This document shows positions 7,925-16,840 of a stretch of DNA of 64,000 bases, piece by piece. Location: positions 186,001 through 250,000 of the forward strand of contig NZ_JABAOB010000004.1 of NCBI RefSeq assembly GCF_012726295.1, given 5' to 3'. Each line of letters begins with the position of its first letter. The first letter of the stretch is position 1. The stretch comes from Chitinophaga sp. Ak27. GTDB taxonomy: Bacteria > Bacteroidota > Bacteroidia > Chitinophagales > Chitinophagaceae. The notes beneath the pieces were generated by a model, which saw only the letters and a list, made by a program, of their open reading frames with translations, did no database searches and was not told the origin of the DNA. A program made the position numbers and the translations under genes.

Positions 7925-9369
7925 GAATGATGTTAAATAAAAAATACAGATATATAGGCCTGGCCTGTCTTTCACTTGCCTATGCGGCCTGTAAGGTACC
8001 TGTGCTCACGGGGAAGGCCGTTAACAAAGACACACCCGCCACTTACCGTGATACAAAAGACACGCTGAATACGGCGAAGGTGAACTGGAATGAATATTTC
8101 ACCGACCCGTACCTGGCAGCCCTGATCGATACTGCGCTGAAGAACAACCAGGAACTGAATATCACCCTGCAGGAAATTGAAATATCGAGGAATGAAGTCA
8201 GGGCACGAAAAGGAGAGTATTTACCCTTTGCAGGCGTGAGAGCCGGCGCAGGTTTGGATAAGGTCGGCCGGTATACCAACATCGGCGCCATGGAAGAGAG
8301 CACCGAGATCAAGCCGGGGAAAGAAATGCCGGATCCGCTGCCCGACTACCTGTTAGGGGTATACGCAAATTGGGAAGTGGATATCTGGCATAAGTTGCAC
8401 AACGCAAAGAAAGCAGCGGTAGCCCATTACCTGTCGACCATAGAGGGGAAGAACTTCGTGATCACCAACCTGGTAGCAGAAATCGCCAACTCTTACTACG
8501 AACTGCTGGCGCTGGACAACGAATTGGATATTGTAAAAAAGAATATAGACATTCAACAGAATGCGCTGGAGATTGTAAAACTACAGAAGGAAGCTACCAG
8601 GGTAACGGAGCTGGCAGTACGAAAATTTGAAGCAGAGGTGCTGAAAACCCAGGGCTTGCAGTACGACATCCGGCAGCAGATTACCGAAACAGAAAACAGG
8701 ATTAACTTCCTGCTGGCCAGGTATCCGCAGCCAATACTCCGCAATGATCAGCAGTTTGCTGCGTTGTTGCCTGCGGCGGTGCATGCTGGTATTCCTTCGC
8801 AGTTGTTAGCCAACCGTCCGGACATACGCCAGGCAGAGTGGGAGCTTGCCGCTGCTGACCTGGATGTAAAGGTAGCCAAAGCCCGGTTTTATCCCTCCCT
8901 CGGCATTACTGCTGCTGTTGGTTACCAGGCCTTCAACCCCAGTTACCTGCTAAGAACGCCCCAGTCCATGTTATACTCATTAGCCGGGGACCTGGTAGCG
9001 CCATTGGTTAATAAAAATGCGATCAAAGCCACTTACTACAGCGCTAATGCCAAACAGGTACAGGCAGTGTACAACTATGAGCGCACTATTTTAAATGCCT
9101 ATGTAGAAGTGGCTAATCAGCTGGCAAAGATCAGCAACCTGGAACAGCGCTATGACCTGAAATCGAAGCAGGTAGATGCACTTACACAATCTATTACCAT
9201 CTCCAATGACCTGTTTAAATCGGCCCGTGCAGATTATATGGAGGTGCTGATGACCCAGCGTGATGCGCTGGAGTCACGGTTTGAACTGATTGAAACAAAG
9301 AAGCAGCAGCTCAATGCGATGGTCAATATTTACCAGGCATTGGGTGGTGGCTGGAACCAGGGACGTTAG
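7921..9369 (+). CDS. RND efflux outer membrane channel lipoprotein (NodT/OprM-like)
   Basis: A 482-residue TolC-superfamily factor that forms the outer-membrane exit duct for the pump. The N-terminus is a lipoprotein signal (SLAYAACKVPVL, Cys about residue 23). The body has the duplicated long alpha-helical hairpins, with the diagnostic ANRPDIRQAEWELAAADLDVK-type region (split about residues 298-318) and KARFYPSLGI following. It overlaps the pump gene by four bases and is followed by a strong terminator at 9394, closing the operon. Confidence 0.94.
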   Translation: MRMMLNKKYRYIGLACLSLAYAACKVPVLTGKAVNKDTPATYRDTKDTLNTAKVNWNEYFTDPYLAALIDTALKNNQELNITLQEIEISRNEVRARKGEYLPFAGVRAGAGLDKVGRYTNIGAMEESTEIKPGKEMPDPLPDYLLGVYANWEVDIWHKLHNAKKAAVAHYLSTIEGKNFVITNLVAEIANSYYELLALDNELDIVKKNIDIQQNALEIVKLQKEATRVTELAVRKFEAEVLKTQGLQYDIRQQITETENRINFLLARYPQPILRNDQQFAALLPAAVHAGIPSQLLANRPDIRQAEWELAAADLDVKVAKARFYPSLGITAAVGYQAFNPSYLLRTPQSMLYSLAGDLVAPLVNKNAIKATYYSANAKQVQAVYNYERTILNAYVEVANQLAKISNLEQRYDLKSKQVDALTQSITISNDLFKSARADYMEVLMTQRDALESRFELIETKKQQLNAMVNIYQALGGGWNQGR

Positions 9370-9393
9370 GCGGAGCGGCCCCGGTGTTTTGGT

Positions 9394-9430
9394 GTAATGG
9401 CTGGCCCCCGGGGCCGGCCATTACCTTTTT
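9394..9430 (+). terminator. Strong terminator closing the RND operon
   Basis: Arms GTAATGGCTGGCCCC (9394-9408) and GGGGCCGGCCATTAC (9410-9424) pair over almost their whole length with one G-T pair, followed by CTTTTT. It lies 24 bp after the channel gene. Confidence 0.9.
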
Positions 9431-9636
9431 ATGGCTGCGTTTAGCCTCTTGGATTACCTGCTTTTTATGGAAATGTTTTATCGGCAATAGCCATCCTGTT
9501 TGGTTTACTGCTGCTTGGTTTCGCCATTTATCTTTGTAAAATTGCAGCTACTTTTCCCAAAGTAACCAGTGAAGAAGATAAAGCGGAGGAAAAAAGAACA
9601 GGAAAATGGTTTGGTGTTATTTTCGCGGGAGAAGGT

Positions 9637-9939
9637 GTGGCCATCTTCCTTACCTGTACCGTACTCTCCACCCTGAAGCTTCAGCAATATGTTGTTCCCG
9701 CTATTGGATTGATTGTAGGACTACATTTTTACCCGATGGCTTGGGTGTTTAAACGCCGGCTCGACTACTACGCCGCCACCTGGACCTGCCTGGTAGCATT
9801 GGTTGGGATCTCGCTCACTTTTCGTCAGGCCAGCCAGGAATCTGTTATAGTCGCGGTGGGGCTGGGTACCGCGCTGGCTACGGTTACTTATGGATTGAAT
9901 ATGATGCGGGAGGGATATAAGCTGAGTAGAAGAAACTAA
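9637..9939 (+). CDS. Small membrane protein with unresolved or damaged 5' end
   Basis: From the first conventional start (GTG 9637) the protein has 100 residues with about three membrane helices (CTVLSTLKLQQYVVPAIG, TWTCLVALVGISL, IVAVGLGTALATVTYG). However, the same frame is open and protein-like from 9445, adding a further helix (IAILFGLLLLGFAIYL) and a charged loop (SEEDKAEEKR) directly in front of GKWFGVIFAGEG. No ATG, GTG or TTG exists between the TAG at 9442 and 9637. An ATG at 9431 in another frame encodes only 19 codons. So the true gene probably starts near 9431-9475 and is either frameshifted, 5'-truncated, or uses a rare start. The family is unknown to me. Confidence 0.55.
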   Translation: MAIFLTCTVLSTLKLQQYVVPAIGLIVGLHFYPMAWVFKRRLDYYAATWTCLVALVGISLTFRQASQESVIVAVGLGTALATVTYGLNMMREGYKLSRRN

Positions 9940-9957
9940 ATAATAAAGTCATCTATT

Positions 9958-9999
9958 AAAAAAACAGGCTGCTTCCGGATAAGAAACAGCCTGTTTTTT
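9958..9999. terminator. Bidirectional terminator between convergent genes
   Basis: AAAAAACAGGCTG (9958-9971 region) pairs with CAGCCTGTTTTTT (9987-9999), giving an A-run on one side and T-run on the other, so it works for both the small membrane protein gene (+) and the SusD gene (-). Confidence 0.88.
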
Positions 10000-10010
10000 A
10001 GTAGGGCCGA

Positions 10011-11633
10011 TTACCAGTTCGGGTTCTGTTGCATATTGGGGTTGGCATTAATTTCTGCCAGCGGAATTGGCCAAACGTAATCGCGGGCAGCATTGAACTT
10101 GCGTTGTTCTATTACAACAGCCTTGCCGGTGGAAGGATCTACGGCGCCTTCGGCCGCCTGATTGAGTACAATTTCGGCGGTTTTCCAGCGGCGGATATCG
10201 AATAGGCGTTGTCCTTCAAATGCCAGTTCCACCTGTCTTTCCCGGCGTACGAGTTCCCGCATTTTCAACTGGGTATTATATTGGTTAATATCCACATTCG
10301 GCATTCCTGCCCGGTTGCGGATCATATTGAGATACTTTACGACATCAGGATTTTGCCAGTCGCCGGTTTCTACCAGCGATTCTACGTAATCCAGCAATAT
10401 CTCGGCATAACGGATAATCATGAAATTAAGAGAACCTCCCCAGGGGGTACCTGCATCTCTGGGATCTACATACTTTTTAATCCAGTAACCGGTTTGGGTC
10501 GACTGGGTCTGGCCAATCAGATCAGGACCGCCAGGTGTGAATGGATCCAGCTTGCGGTTGACGAAAGTTTCTCCAGGTATCATAACGCTTGCTGCCAGCC
10601 TGGGATCCCGGTTTTGTTTGTATTCGGGTTGGCGTTTGTAAATCGCCATACTGTCAGCTCCCAATTCACTCAGCGTTTTGCCTTGCAGTGTTTCGTAAGT
10701 GTTAACGATGGCAGCTGTAGGACTGGTAGTGGCCTGGCCTCCCAGGCTTTTGGGAGCGCTCCGGAAAAATGATTCTGTTTGTCCTCCGCGGCGGAACAGG
10801 ATACGTTCTTTGTTGATGATGCCACTATAAGAGAATAGCCCACTGTAGCTGTTGATAGCAGGATCGGAACTGTGATACAACTCATAAACATTTAGCGCAA
10901 TGAGTTTCCTGGAAGCTTCCAGGCATTTCGCATAGTTGCCTACATTAATATACAGGATGGCTTGTAAGGCATAGCAAGTTCCTTTGCTCATACGATATGC
11001 ATCACTTTCGGTATAGGTTGCAGGTAAACTGGCAGCGGCAGTATCCAGTTCAGCAACGAGAAAATTCACGACTTCGTCCCTGGAATTCCGTTTCACAAAT
11101 TGCCCGGTAGGCGGCAGCGACTGATTCACAATGGGAATGGGACCATAGAGAAGAAACAGGTCGAGGTGATACCAGGCACGCAGGGCACGGGCTTCTGCAG
11201 CATAGCGGGCTTTGCGTACGGTATCCTCTACATAAGCTTTACGATAGTTTTCGAGAAAACGGCTGGCGTTACGGATATACGAGTAACTCTTCTGGTAGAT
11301 TTCCTGTACAGAGCCGGTCTGACTGGTAGCCAGGCCTACCGGGTATACTTGCCAGTCGCCATAATTGCCACGAAACACAGCTTCATCGGTTGTAGCAGCC
11401 AGGTGTATACGGGAGTTGGCGATAAAATCATAGTTGCCCAGCGTGCCACACGGTAACCCACCGTATATTTGTTCCAAAGCGCTTTGCAGATCCGTTTCAA
11501 GATTCCACCATTTCGAATCGGTGGTGGCAGTAGGGTTGTCACGCACCAGGAAATCTTTTTTACACGCAGTGATGCCCAGTAGCAGGCAGGTTGCCAGGAT
11601 ATATATTTGTTTGCAGTATTTTCTTTTTTGCAT
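10011..11633 (-). CDS. SusD/RagB family nutrient-binding outer membrane lipoprotein
   Basis: A 540-residue SusD-like protein, the surface lid that captures ligand for the SusC channel. It has a lipoprotein signal (ATCLLLGITACKKDF, Cys about residue 24), a TPR-rich N-terminal half (YIRNASRFLENYRKAY; AEARALRAWYHLDLFLLYGPIPIV) and the characteristic C-terminal part with RERQVELAFEGQRLFDIRRWK (split about 452-472) and a closing WPIPLAEINANPNMQQNPNW-type end. It is 19 bp downstream of the SusC gene. The glycan or other nutrient is not predictable; no glycoside hydrolase is adjacent, so this is not an obvious polysaccharide utilisation locus. Confidence 0.96.
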   Translation of the reverse strand: MQKRKYCKQIYILATCLLLGITACKKDFLVRDNPTATTDSKWWNLETDLQSALEQIYGGLPCGTLGNYDFIANSRIHLAATTDEAVFRGNYGDWQVYPVGLATSQTGSVQEIYQKSYSYIRNASRFLENYRKAYVEDTVRKARYAAEARALRAWYHLDLFLLYGPIPIVNQSLPPTGQFVKRNSRDEVVNFLVAELDTAAASLPATYTESDAYRMSKGTCYALQAILYINVGNYAKCLEASRKLIALNVYELYHSSDPAINSYSGLFSYSGIINKERILFRRGGQTESFFRSAPKSLGGQATTSPTAAIVNTYETLQGKTLSELGADSMAIYKRQPEYKQNRDPRLAASVMIPGETFVNRKLDPFTPGGPDLIGQTQSTQTGYWIKKYVDPRDAGTPWGGSLNFMIIRYAEILLDYVESLVETGDWQNPDVVKYLNMIRNRAGMPNVDINQYNTQLKMRELVRRERQVELAFEGQRLFDIRRWKTAEIVLNQAAEGAVDPSTGKAVVIEQRKFNAARDYVWPIPLAEINANPNMQQNPNW

Positions 11634-11652
11634 AATCAGAGATGTTAAAAGA

Positions 11653-14600
11653 TCAGAATGTTACATTCAGGCCGGCAGTATATACTTTCATAATTGGGTA
11701 GGTGGTCTGGTCTCCCCGGCTTTCCGGATCACCCGCTTTTATCTGGGAAATGGTAAAAGGATTCTGGGCATTGACGTACACACGCACCTTCTTTATTTTG
11801 ACTTTTCTCTCCAACTTAAAATTATATCCCACCTGTATATACCTTACCCGGGTAAATGCGCCATTATAGGCCCAGAAATCCGAACTTTTTTCGTTACCAC
11901 CCGGCGATGGCAACAAGCGGGGGAACCTGGCGTCGGTATGTTCAGGCGTCCAGTAGTCCAGGTGCCAGGTAAGCGGGGTACCGCCTTCTCCTGCTGCGTT
12001 AAACGGAAGGGCTATACGTCCGCTATACATCGCCACTACTTTGCCCACGGCAGTAATCATCGTTTCAAAATCCAGGTTTTTCCATTTAAGGGAGATGCTG
12101 CCGAAGTAGTTATTATAGGGCTCAGTAGCGCCCAGGGGTACCCGGTCATTATCATCTATTATGCCGTTATGATCAATATCTGCATAACGTATATCGCCTG
12201 CTGCCTGCCCGGGCAGCATAGGAATACCTTTGGCTACATCGCTTTGCTGTATCAGCCCCAGGCTCTTAAACCCATAGTACTCCGCTAATGGGCCACCAAC
12301 CTGGCGGATAATATTACCTTCAATAATAGGCAGTTCCTGCGCCAGCTTCTGCAAAGTGGAGCGATTGCGGGAATACCCGGCATTGAGGGTAAGGGAAAGT
12401 TTTTGTGTCAGTTGGGCGTTATAGGAGGCTTTTATTTCCCAGCCCACATTTTTCATACTGCCAATGTTGACAGGTGTTTTGCTGATAGCGGAGGTAAGCG
12501 TAGGTTGTGGCGAAAGGATGAGGTCTGTTGTTTTCTTATTGTACCAGTCAAATGTGAAATCCAGTTTGTTTTTGAATAGGCTGATATCGGTGCCCAAATC
12601 AAGTATTGAAACTTTTTCCCAGGTGATGTTGGGATTACCATAACTGGCTTCGGTGCCATTGTTAGTATTGATAGTAGTTTGGTAGCTGTAGGGGCTAATA
12701 TTATTATTACCCAGTTTACCATAGGAACCACGCAGTTTTAGTTCATCCAGGAAAGTGAGCGATTGCATGAATGATTCGCTACCCAGGTTCCAGCCGGCAG
12801 CTATAGAGGGAAAATTGCCCCATTTCCGGTTAGGGGCAAAAAGGGAAGACCCATCCCGGCGAAGTCCCAATTCCAGCAGGTATTTATCGGCATAACTATA
12901 GTATACTTTACCAAAATAGGAGGTAAGTGCAATTTCCGTCCAGGTATCAGTATTGTTTAATTCCCTGGAATAGCCGGCCAGTGCATTGATACGGTGTTGT
13001 CCAAAGGTTTTCGTATAATCGACGTTTCCACCGGTATAGTAGTAACTGGACCGGTTAGTAGGGCCTGCATCTTTCATATCTGTGAAATCGCGTCCTGTTT
13101 TCTGATTGGTGAAGTAGTCAAAGAATATATAGGCGTCGCGATTGGTTTTGTTGGCGCCGGTAGATACGCGATAGCTGAATTGCCCCTTCAGGCTCAAACC
13201 TGGTAGTATTTCCCATTTTGGACGCAGGTTGATCAGCACTTCATCCCGGATGCGGTTAACGGTGCCGCCTCTTTCTATATTGGCCACAGGATTCCAGCTT
13301 TCGCCATAGGTGCCATAGTAAGTATAACCGGGTCTTTCCGGCTTATCGGGATATTTAGAGGCAATGTTCGGAGGAGCGGTGTATACCCAGCTAAGAATAC
13401 CGGCGGTATTCCTTCCCCAGGCATAAGGCTCCTGCTGCTGATCACGTGCCGCAAAAAGATCCATAAACACGACGAAGTTTTTCCGGAGGTCTACACTGGT
13501 ATTTGCTCTCACGGTACCGCGATTGAACGATGAATTCTGGATCATGCCTTGTTGGCTCAGGTAATTGGCAGTAAGGGCAAAACGGGCCGCGCTGTTGCCG
13601 CCGGATACCGACAGGGAATGTTGCTGTATAGATGATTGCTGGCGCATTACTTCTTCCCGCCAGTGAGTATCGGGATATTTTACCAGGTCGCTATGGTTAG
13701 CTGTTTGTTTAATCACCTCATCTGTGTATAGAGGGTCTCCTCCATTGTTTCGCAATGCTTCATTACTCATACGCATATACGTAGCTGCATCTACAAAGTG
13801 GGGGGTGAAAGTAGGAGACTGAAATCCCGTGTAGCCGTTGTATTGTACATCTACCACACTGGGTACGCCTCTTTTGGTGGTAATAATGATCACCCCATTG
13901 CCCGCCCTGGCTCCATACATGGAGGCAGCGGCAGCATCTTTCAGTACGGTGATATTTTCAATAGTGTTGGGATCGAGTTTGTTCATATCGAACGGAACTC
14001 CATCTACCAGCACCAGGGGATCGGAACCCAGGAAAGAGCTGACACCCCTGATTTTGATGGCGGCGGCATCGCCTCCGGGCAGCCCGGATGATTGGCTGAC
14101 ATTAATACCGGTTACACCGCCCTGTAGTGCCTGCGACAACTGTGTAATTGGTTTATTATTGACATTGGCTATGTTTACGCTGCTGACAGAGGAAGCCAGG
14201 TGTTTCACTTTTTGCTCAGAGAAACCCGTTACCACCAGTGTATTCAGGCTGTTTACATTTTCTTCCAGGGAAATAATCACGTTCCGCTGGCTACCTTTTA
14301 CGATGTATTCTTTGGGTTTATACCCGATGAAACTGAATACCAGGATTTCCTCAGCCTGGGTTTTTAATTCAAAGAAACCATCGGCATCGGTTACTACGCC
14401 CCGGGTGGTTCCCTTTACGGTAATTGTGGCGCCTGGAATGGGCGCGGGTGGTTCCGCCTGGTTCAGCACCCGGCCCCGCAACAGCAGGGTATCTGCATTG
14501 GCCGGCAATACCGTTGGGGTGATAAGAATATTATTACCCTTTTCTTTCCATTGGTAGTGCTGGGGAGCCAATAGGTTGTTCAGGATTTCTTCAACAGAAA

Positions 14601-14931
14601 CATCCTGGAAGGACGTGGTCACCAGCCCTGCGCCGTTTACCTGTGCGGCGTTGTACGCAAACCGTAGTGGGGTAGATTGTTCAATCCTGCGCAAAACCTG
14701 CAGCAGTGGTTCGTTTTTCACCTGCATGGTGAGCTTCATCGTCTTTAGTCGCTGCGCGGAAGCATCGTCCGCCCTCAGACTGGTCACGCTGGCTGTTAAA
14801 AGAGCGAGTAGGAGTGATGAGATACGCATGAGCGGAATTAAATTTTGGTTGATGACACGGCATTTTCTTACCCATGGGCGAAAAAATGCCCGTGCCTTTT
14901 CAATTACATGAAATTGCATAGATTTGTACAA
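11653..14931 (-). CDS. SusC/RagA family TonB-linked outer membrane protein with STN domain
   Basis: A 1092-residue TonB-dependent importer. After a long N-terminal extension and signal peptide (about residues 34-56) come an STN domain (about 65-135), which contacts the FecR protein for sigma signalling, a carboxypeptidase-D-like regulatory domain (RGRVLN...GVVTDADGFFELK, about 150-230), the plug (about 245-360, with the SusC hallmark YGARAGNGVIIITTKRG) and a 22-strand barrel. The STN domain fits the adjacent FecR and ECF sigma genes: this is a transducing receptor. An in-frame ATG four codons later (14919) is an equally possible start. It forms an operon with SusD. Confidence 0.96.
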   Translation of the reverse strand: MYKSMQFHVIEKARAFFRPWVRKCRVINQNLIPLMRISSLLLALLTASVTSLRADDASAQRLKTMKLTMQVKNEPLLQVLRRIEQSTPLRFAYNAAQVNGAGLVTTSFQDVSVEEILNNLLAPQHYQWKEKGNNILITPTVLPANADTLLLRGRVLNQAEPPAPIPGATITVKGTTRGVVTDADGFFELKTQAEEILVFSFIGYKPKEYIVKGSQRNVIISLEENVNSLNTLVVTGFSEQKVKHLASSVSSVNIANVNNKPITQLSQALQGGVTGINVSQSSGLPGGDAAAIKIRGVSSFLGSDPLVLVDGVPFDMNKLDPNTIENITVLKDAAAASMYGARAGNGVIIITTKRGVPSVVDVQYNGYTGFQSPTFTPHFVDAATYMRMSNEALRNNGGDPLYTDEVIKQTANHSDLVKYPDTHWREEVMRQQSSIQQHSLSVSGGNSAARFALTANYLSQQGMIQNSSFNRGTVRANTSVDLRKNFVVFMDLFAARDQQQEPYAWGRNTAGILSWVYTAPPNIASKYPDKPERPGYTYYGTYGESWNPVANIERGGTVNRIRDEVLINLRPKWEILPGLSLKGQFSYRVSTGANKTNRDAYIFFDYFTNQKTGRDFTDMKDAGPTNRSSYYYTGGNVDYTKTFGQHRINALAGYSRELNNTDTWTEIALTSYFGKVYYSYADKYLLELGLRRDGSSLFAPNRKWGNFPSIAAGWNLGSESFMQSLTFLDELKLRGSYGKLGNNNISPYSYQTTINTNNGTEASYGNPNITWEKVSILDLGTDISLFKNKLDFTFDWYNKKTTDLILSPQPTLTSAISKTPVNIGSMKNVGWEIKASYNAQLTQKLSLTLNAGYSRNRSTLQKLAQELPIIEGNIIRQVGGPLAEYYGFKSLGLIQQSDVAKGIPMLPGQAAGDIRYADIDHNGIIDDNDRVPLGATEPYNNYFGSISLKWKNLDFETMITAVGKVVAMYSGRIALPFNAAGEGGTPLTWHLDYWTPEHTDARFPRLLPSPGGNEKSSDFWAYNGAFTRVRYIQVGYNFKLERKVKIKKVRVYVNAQNPFTISQIKAGDPESRGDQTTYPIMKVYTAGLNVTF

Positions 14932-14962
14932 GGTTTTGTGTTACGTAATAGAACTCTTAACC

Positions 14963-14998
14963 GGCCGTCTTGTCTCGAACACAAGGCGGCCTTTTTTT
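14963..14998 (+). terminator. Hairpin with T-run between FecR and SusC, oriented against the operon
   Basis: GGCCGTCTTGT (14963-14973) pairs with ACAAGGCGGCC (14981-14991) with one G-T pair, followed by seven T. The T-run is on the plus strand, but both flanking genes run on the minus strand, so it would stop transcripts coming antisense out of SusC rather than the FecR-to-SusC message. On the minus strand it is still a strong hairpin without a U-run. Confidence 0.6.
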
Positions 14999-15051
14999 GC
15001 GTTGTTGATTTTAGTGTTTTTCGATAAACGTGTTTTAACAGGTACTTTTTA

Positions 15052-16026
15052 TTATTTCCAATTCAATATTACCCGCTTGTTTGGGTGGTCTATATGATAG
15101 TTTATATGGTTGACGTCGTGGATTGTATTCAACAGTTCATCCAGGTGATCGCGGCGATTGACGCTGCCGGTATAACGCTCGTCCATGATACTGGCGTCCT
15201 GCACCTGGAAGGTATATCCATACCATTGGGTCAGTATTATAGTTACCTCCCGCAATGTCTGGTTATCAAATAGTACTTCCTGGGGCTGCATCTGTTGTAA
15301 TTGCAGCCGGTTTGCTTTGCCTATTGTGCAGGCGCCGGAATGGGAAAGACATATGAGGCGGTCGGAAGCTTCCAGGGTACCCAGGACATTGTGGTCGCGG
15401 CTTACAGCTACCTTGCCTTCCAGCACCGTAATGGCGATACTATCGGCCTGGTCTGCCTGCACGCTGAAAGTGGTACCCAATACATGGGTGCTAAGTCTTC
15501 CGCTATTCACAACAAAAGGTTGCGGCCGGGCCATTACTTCAAAAAGCGCAGTACCTTCCAATACCACCGTTCTTTGGTGGTTGCTGAAATCAGCCGGGTA
15601 ATGAAGGCGGCTATGGGGTTGCAGCCATACTACAGAACTATCTGGTAGGGTAGTGGTAAGGGGCACGTTGGTGGCTTCCATCACCAGCATTTGTTCATTG
15701 GTACGACGACCATGGTATAGAAAATAAAAAAGTATGCTTCCTCCCAATAACAGCAACATGGCTGCCGCCCAGGACCAACGCTGTCTTCTACGTATGGAAA
15801 AAACCTGCCGTTCTACAACTTGCAATTGTTGCCACCCATTTAGTTTGTGTAGCAATGATTGCCGTAATTCCTCCCGTATCTGGTCCGCCCGTTCGCTGCC
15901 CGCTTCGAGCCAGTCAGCCCCTGCGTCAAAACCTGCATACCAGTTTTCTACCCATTTTTTCTCAGCCGGCGAGGCTTCTTCATTCAGGTATTTTTCAATC
16001 AGGATTAGCAAAGAATCTTTATCCAT
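15052..16026 (-). CDS. FecR family anti-sigma/sigma regulator
   Basis: A 324-residue FecR-type protein of normal length. It has an N-terminal cytoplasmic part (EKYLNEEASPAEKKWVENWY), one membrane helix (about residues 83-103, AAAMLLLLGGSILFYFL), and a periplasmic FecR domain (LPDSSVVWLQPHSRLHYP, about 128-145; VLEGTALFEV) followed by the C-terminal DUF4974-like segment that meets the STN domain of the receptor. It holds or activates the ECF sigma factor depending on receptor occupancy. It is divergent from the sigma gene (70 bp apart) and co-directional with SusC, an arrangement less common than sigma-FecR-SusC-SusD in one line. Confidence 0.94.
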   Translation of the reverse strand: MDKDSLLILIEKYLNEEASPAEKKWVENWYAGFDAGADWLEAGSERADQIREELRQSLLHKLNGWQQLQVVERQVFSIRRRQRWSWAAAMLLLLGGSILFYFLYHGRRTNEQMLVMEATNVPLTTTLPDSSVVWLQPHSRLHYPADFSNHQRTVVLEGTALFEVMARPQPFVVNSGRLSTHVLGTTFSVQADQADSIAITVLEGKVAVSRDHNVLGTLEASDRLICLSHSGACTIGKANRLQLQQMQPQEVLFDNQTLREVTIILTQWYGYTFQVQDASIMDERYTGSVNRRDHLDELLNTIHDVNHINYHIDHPNKRVILNWK

Positions 16027-16096
16027 AGGGCGCCTTTTTATAACTAACGAATGAAACAGGCATTACCGCCATTCCGTTTAAAAAAACAATATCATA

Positions 16097-16762
16097 TTGG
16101 TTTGCGAGAATATACTATTTGTTGGACGCGGGGAAAAGGGGTACATTAGTTGTATTAAACCAATCTATATCAAACAGGATCAACCATATGATGAAGCCCT
16201 GCTTTTCCGTATGCTACTGGATGGAAAGGAGGAGGCATTCGAAGCGATATATAACGTATATGCGGTCCCGTTACTAAACGCCGCATTCAGGCGTTTGCGC
16301 TCTGAAGAAGAAGCGAAAGAAGTAGTACAGGAAGTATTTATCAGCCTCTTTTTAAAGAAAAACGAGATCAAATATGCCGGTAACCTGGGAGGATATCTGC
16401 ATACCGTATTGCGTCACCGCATACTCGATATTTTCCGGGTCGATCTCCTGTATGCTTCCCATCATCAGCAGCTGCGTCAGCAGCAGGAAGGAGCCTGTTA
16501 CCTGGAAGACCGGCTGGAACGAAAAGAACTGGCGCTTCGTCTGCAACAGTGCATTAACCGGTTACCAGATAAGTGCCGGGAAGTATTTATACTCAGCCGC
16601 TATGACGGGCTTTCCTATAAAGCAATTGCCACCCGTCTGAAAATATCTGTCAATACCGTAGAAAAGCACGTGGGTAAAGCATTGCGTTTGCTGCGCCTGC
16701 AACTGGGTGACGAAGAAATACTATTGCTGGTGTTGGCCACATGGGGATTAACGAATTATTAG
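16097..16762 (+). CDS. ECF-type RNA polymerase sigma-70 factor
   Basis: The protein has sigma region 2 (DEALLFRMLLDGKEEAFEAI then VVQEVFISLF and YLHTVLRHRILDIFR) and region 4 (RLPDKCREVFILSRYDGLSY; AIATRLKISVNTVEKHV), the two-domain layout of ECF factors that partner with FecR in Bacteroidota. The longest reading starts at TTG 16097 (221 residues), but the family normally begins about 10 residues before EALLFRML. No ATG occurs before the one inside region 2 at about 16210, so the real start is probably a rare codon around 16150-16180. It likely directs transcription of the SusC/SusD operon. A terminator follows. Confidence 0.9.
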   Translation: MVCENILFVGRGEKGYISCIKPIYIKQDQPYDEALLFRMLLDGKEEAFEAIYNVYAVPLLNAAFRRLRSEEEAKEVVQEVFISLFLKKNEIKYAGNLGGYLHTVLRHRILDIFRVDLLYASHHQQLRQQQEGACYLEDRLERKELALRLQQCINRLPDKCREVFILSRYDGLSYKAIATRLKISVNTVEKHVGKALRLLRLQLGDEEILLLVLATWGLTNY

Positions 16763-16777
16763 TATGCTATTTAGAAG

Positions 16778-16813
16778 GCATGCCACCCCATTGTTTGAGG
16801 TGGCATGCTTTTT
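16778..16813 (+). terminator. Terminator of the ECF sigma gene
   Basis: GCATGCCACC (16778-16787) and GGTGGCATGC (16799-16808) form a perfect 10-bp stem followed by TTTTT, 15 bp after the sigma stop codon. Confidence 0.88.
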
Positions 16814-16840
16814 ATTGATAGGAAAGGTACTGGAGAAATA

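Noticed and set aside
11434..12288. 284-codon plus-strand frame
   Set aside because: Lies antisense across the SusD/SusC junction, spans two real genes and their gap, and has no domain; a shadow of well-supported coding on the other strand.
13838..14557. 239-codon plus-strand frame
   Set aside because: Fully antisense to the plug and N-terminal domains of SusC; low-complexity Ser/Thr/Pro composition.
10011..14931. Polysaccharide utilisation locus
   Set aside because: SusC/SusD are present, but there is no glycoside hydrolase, lyase or sulfatase next to them, so a glycan substrate is not supported.
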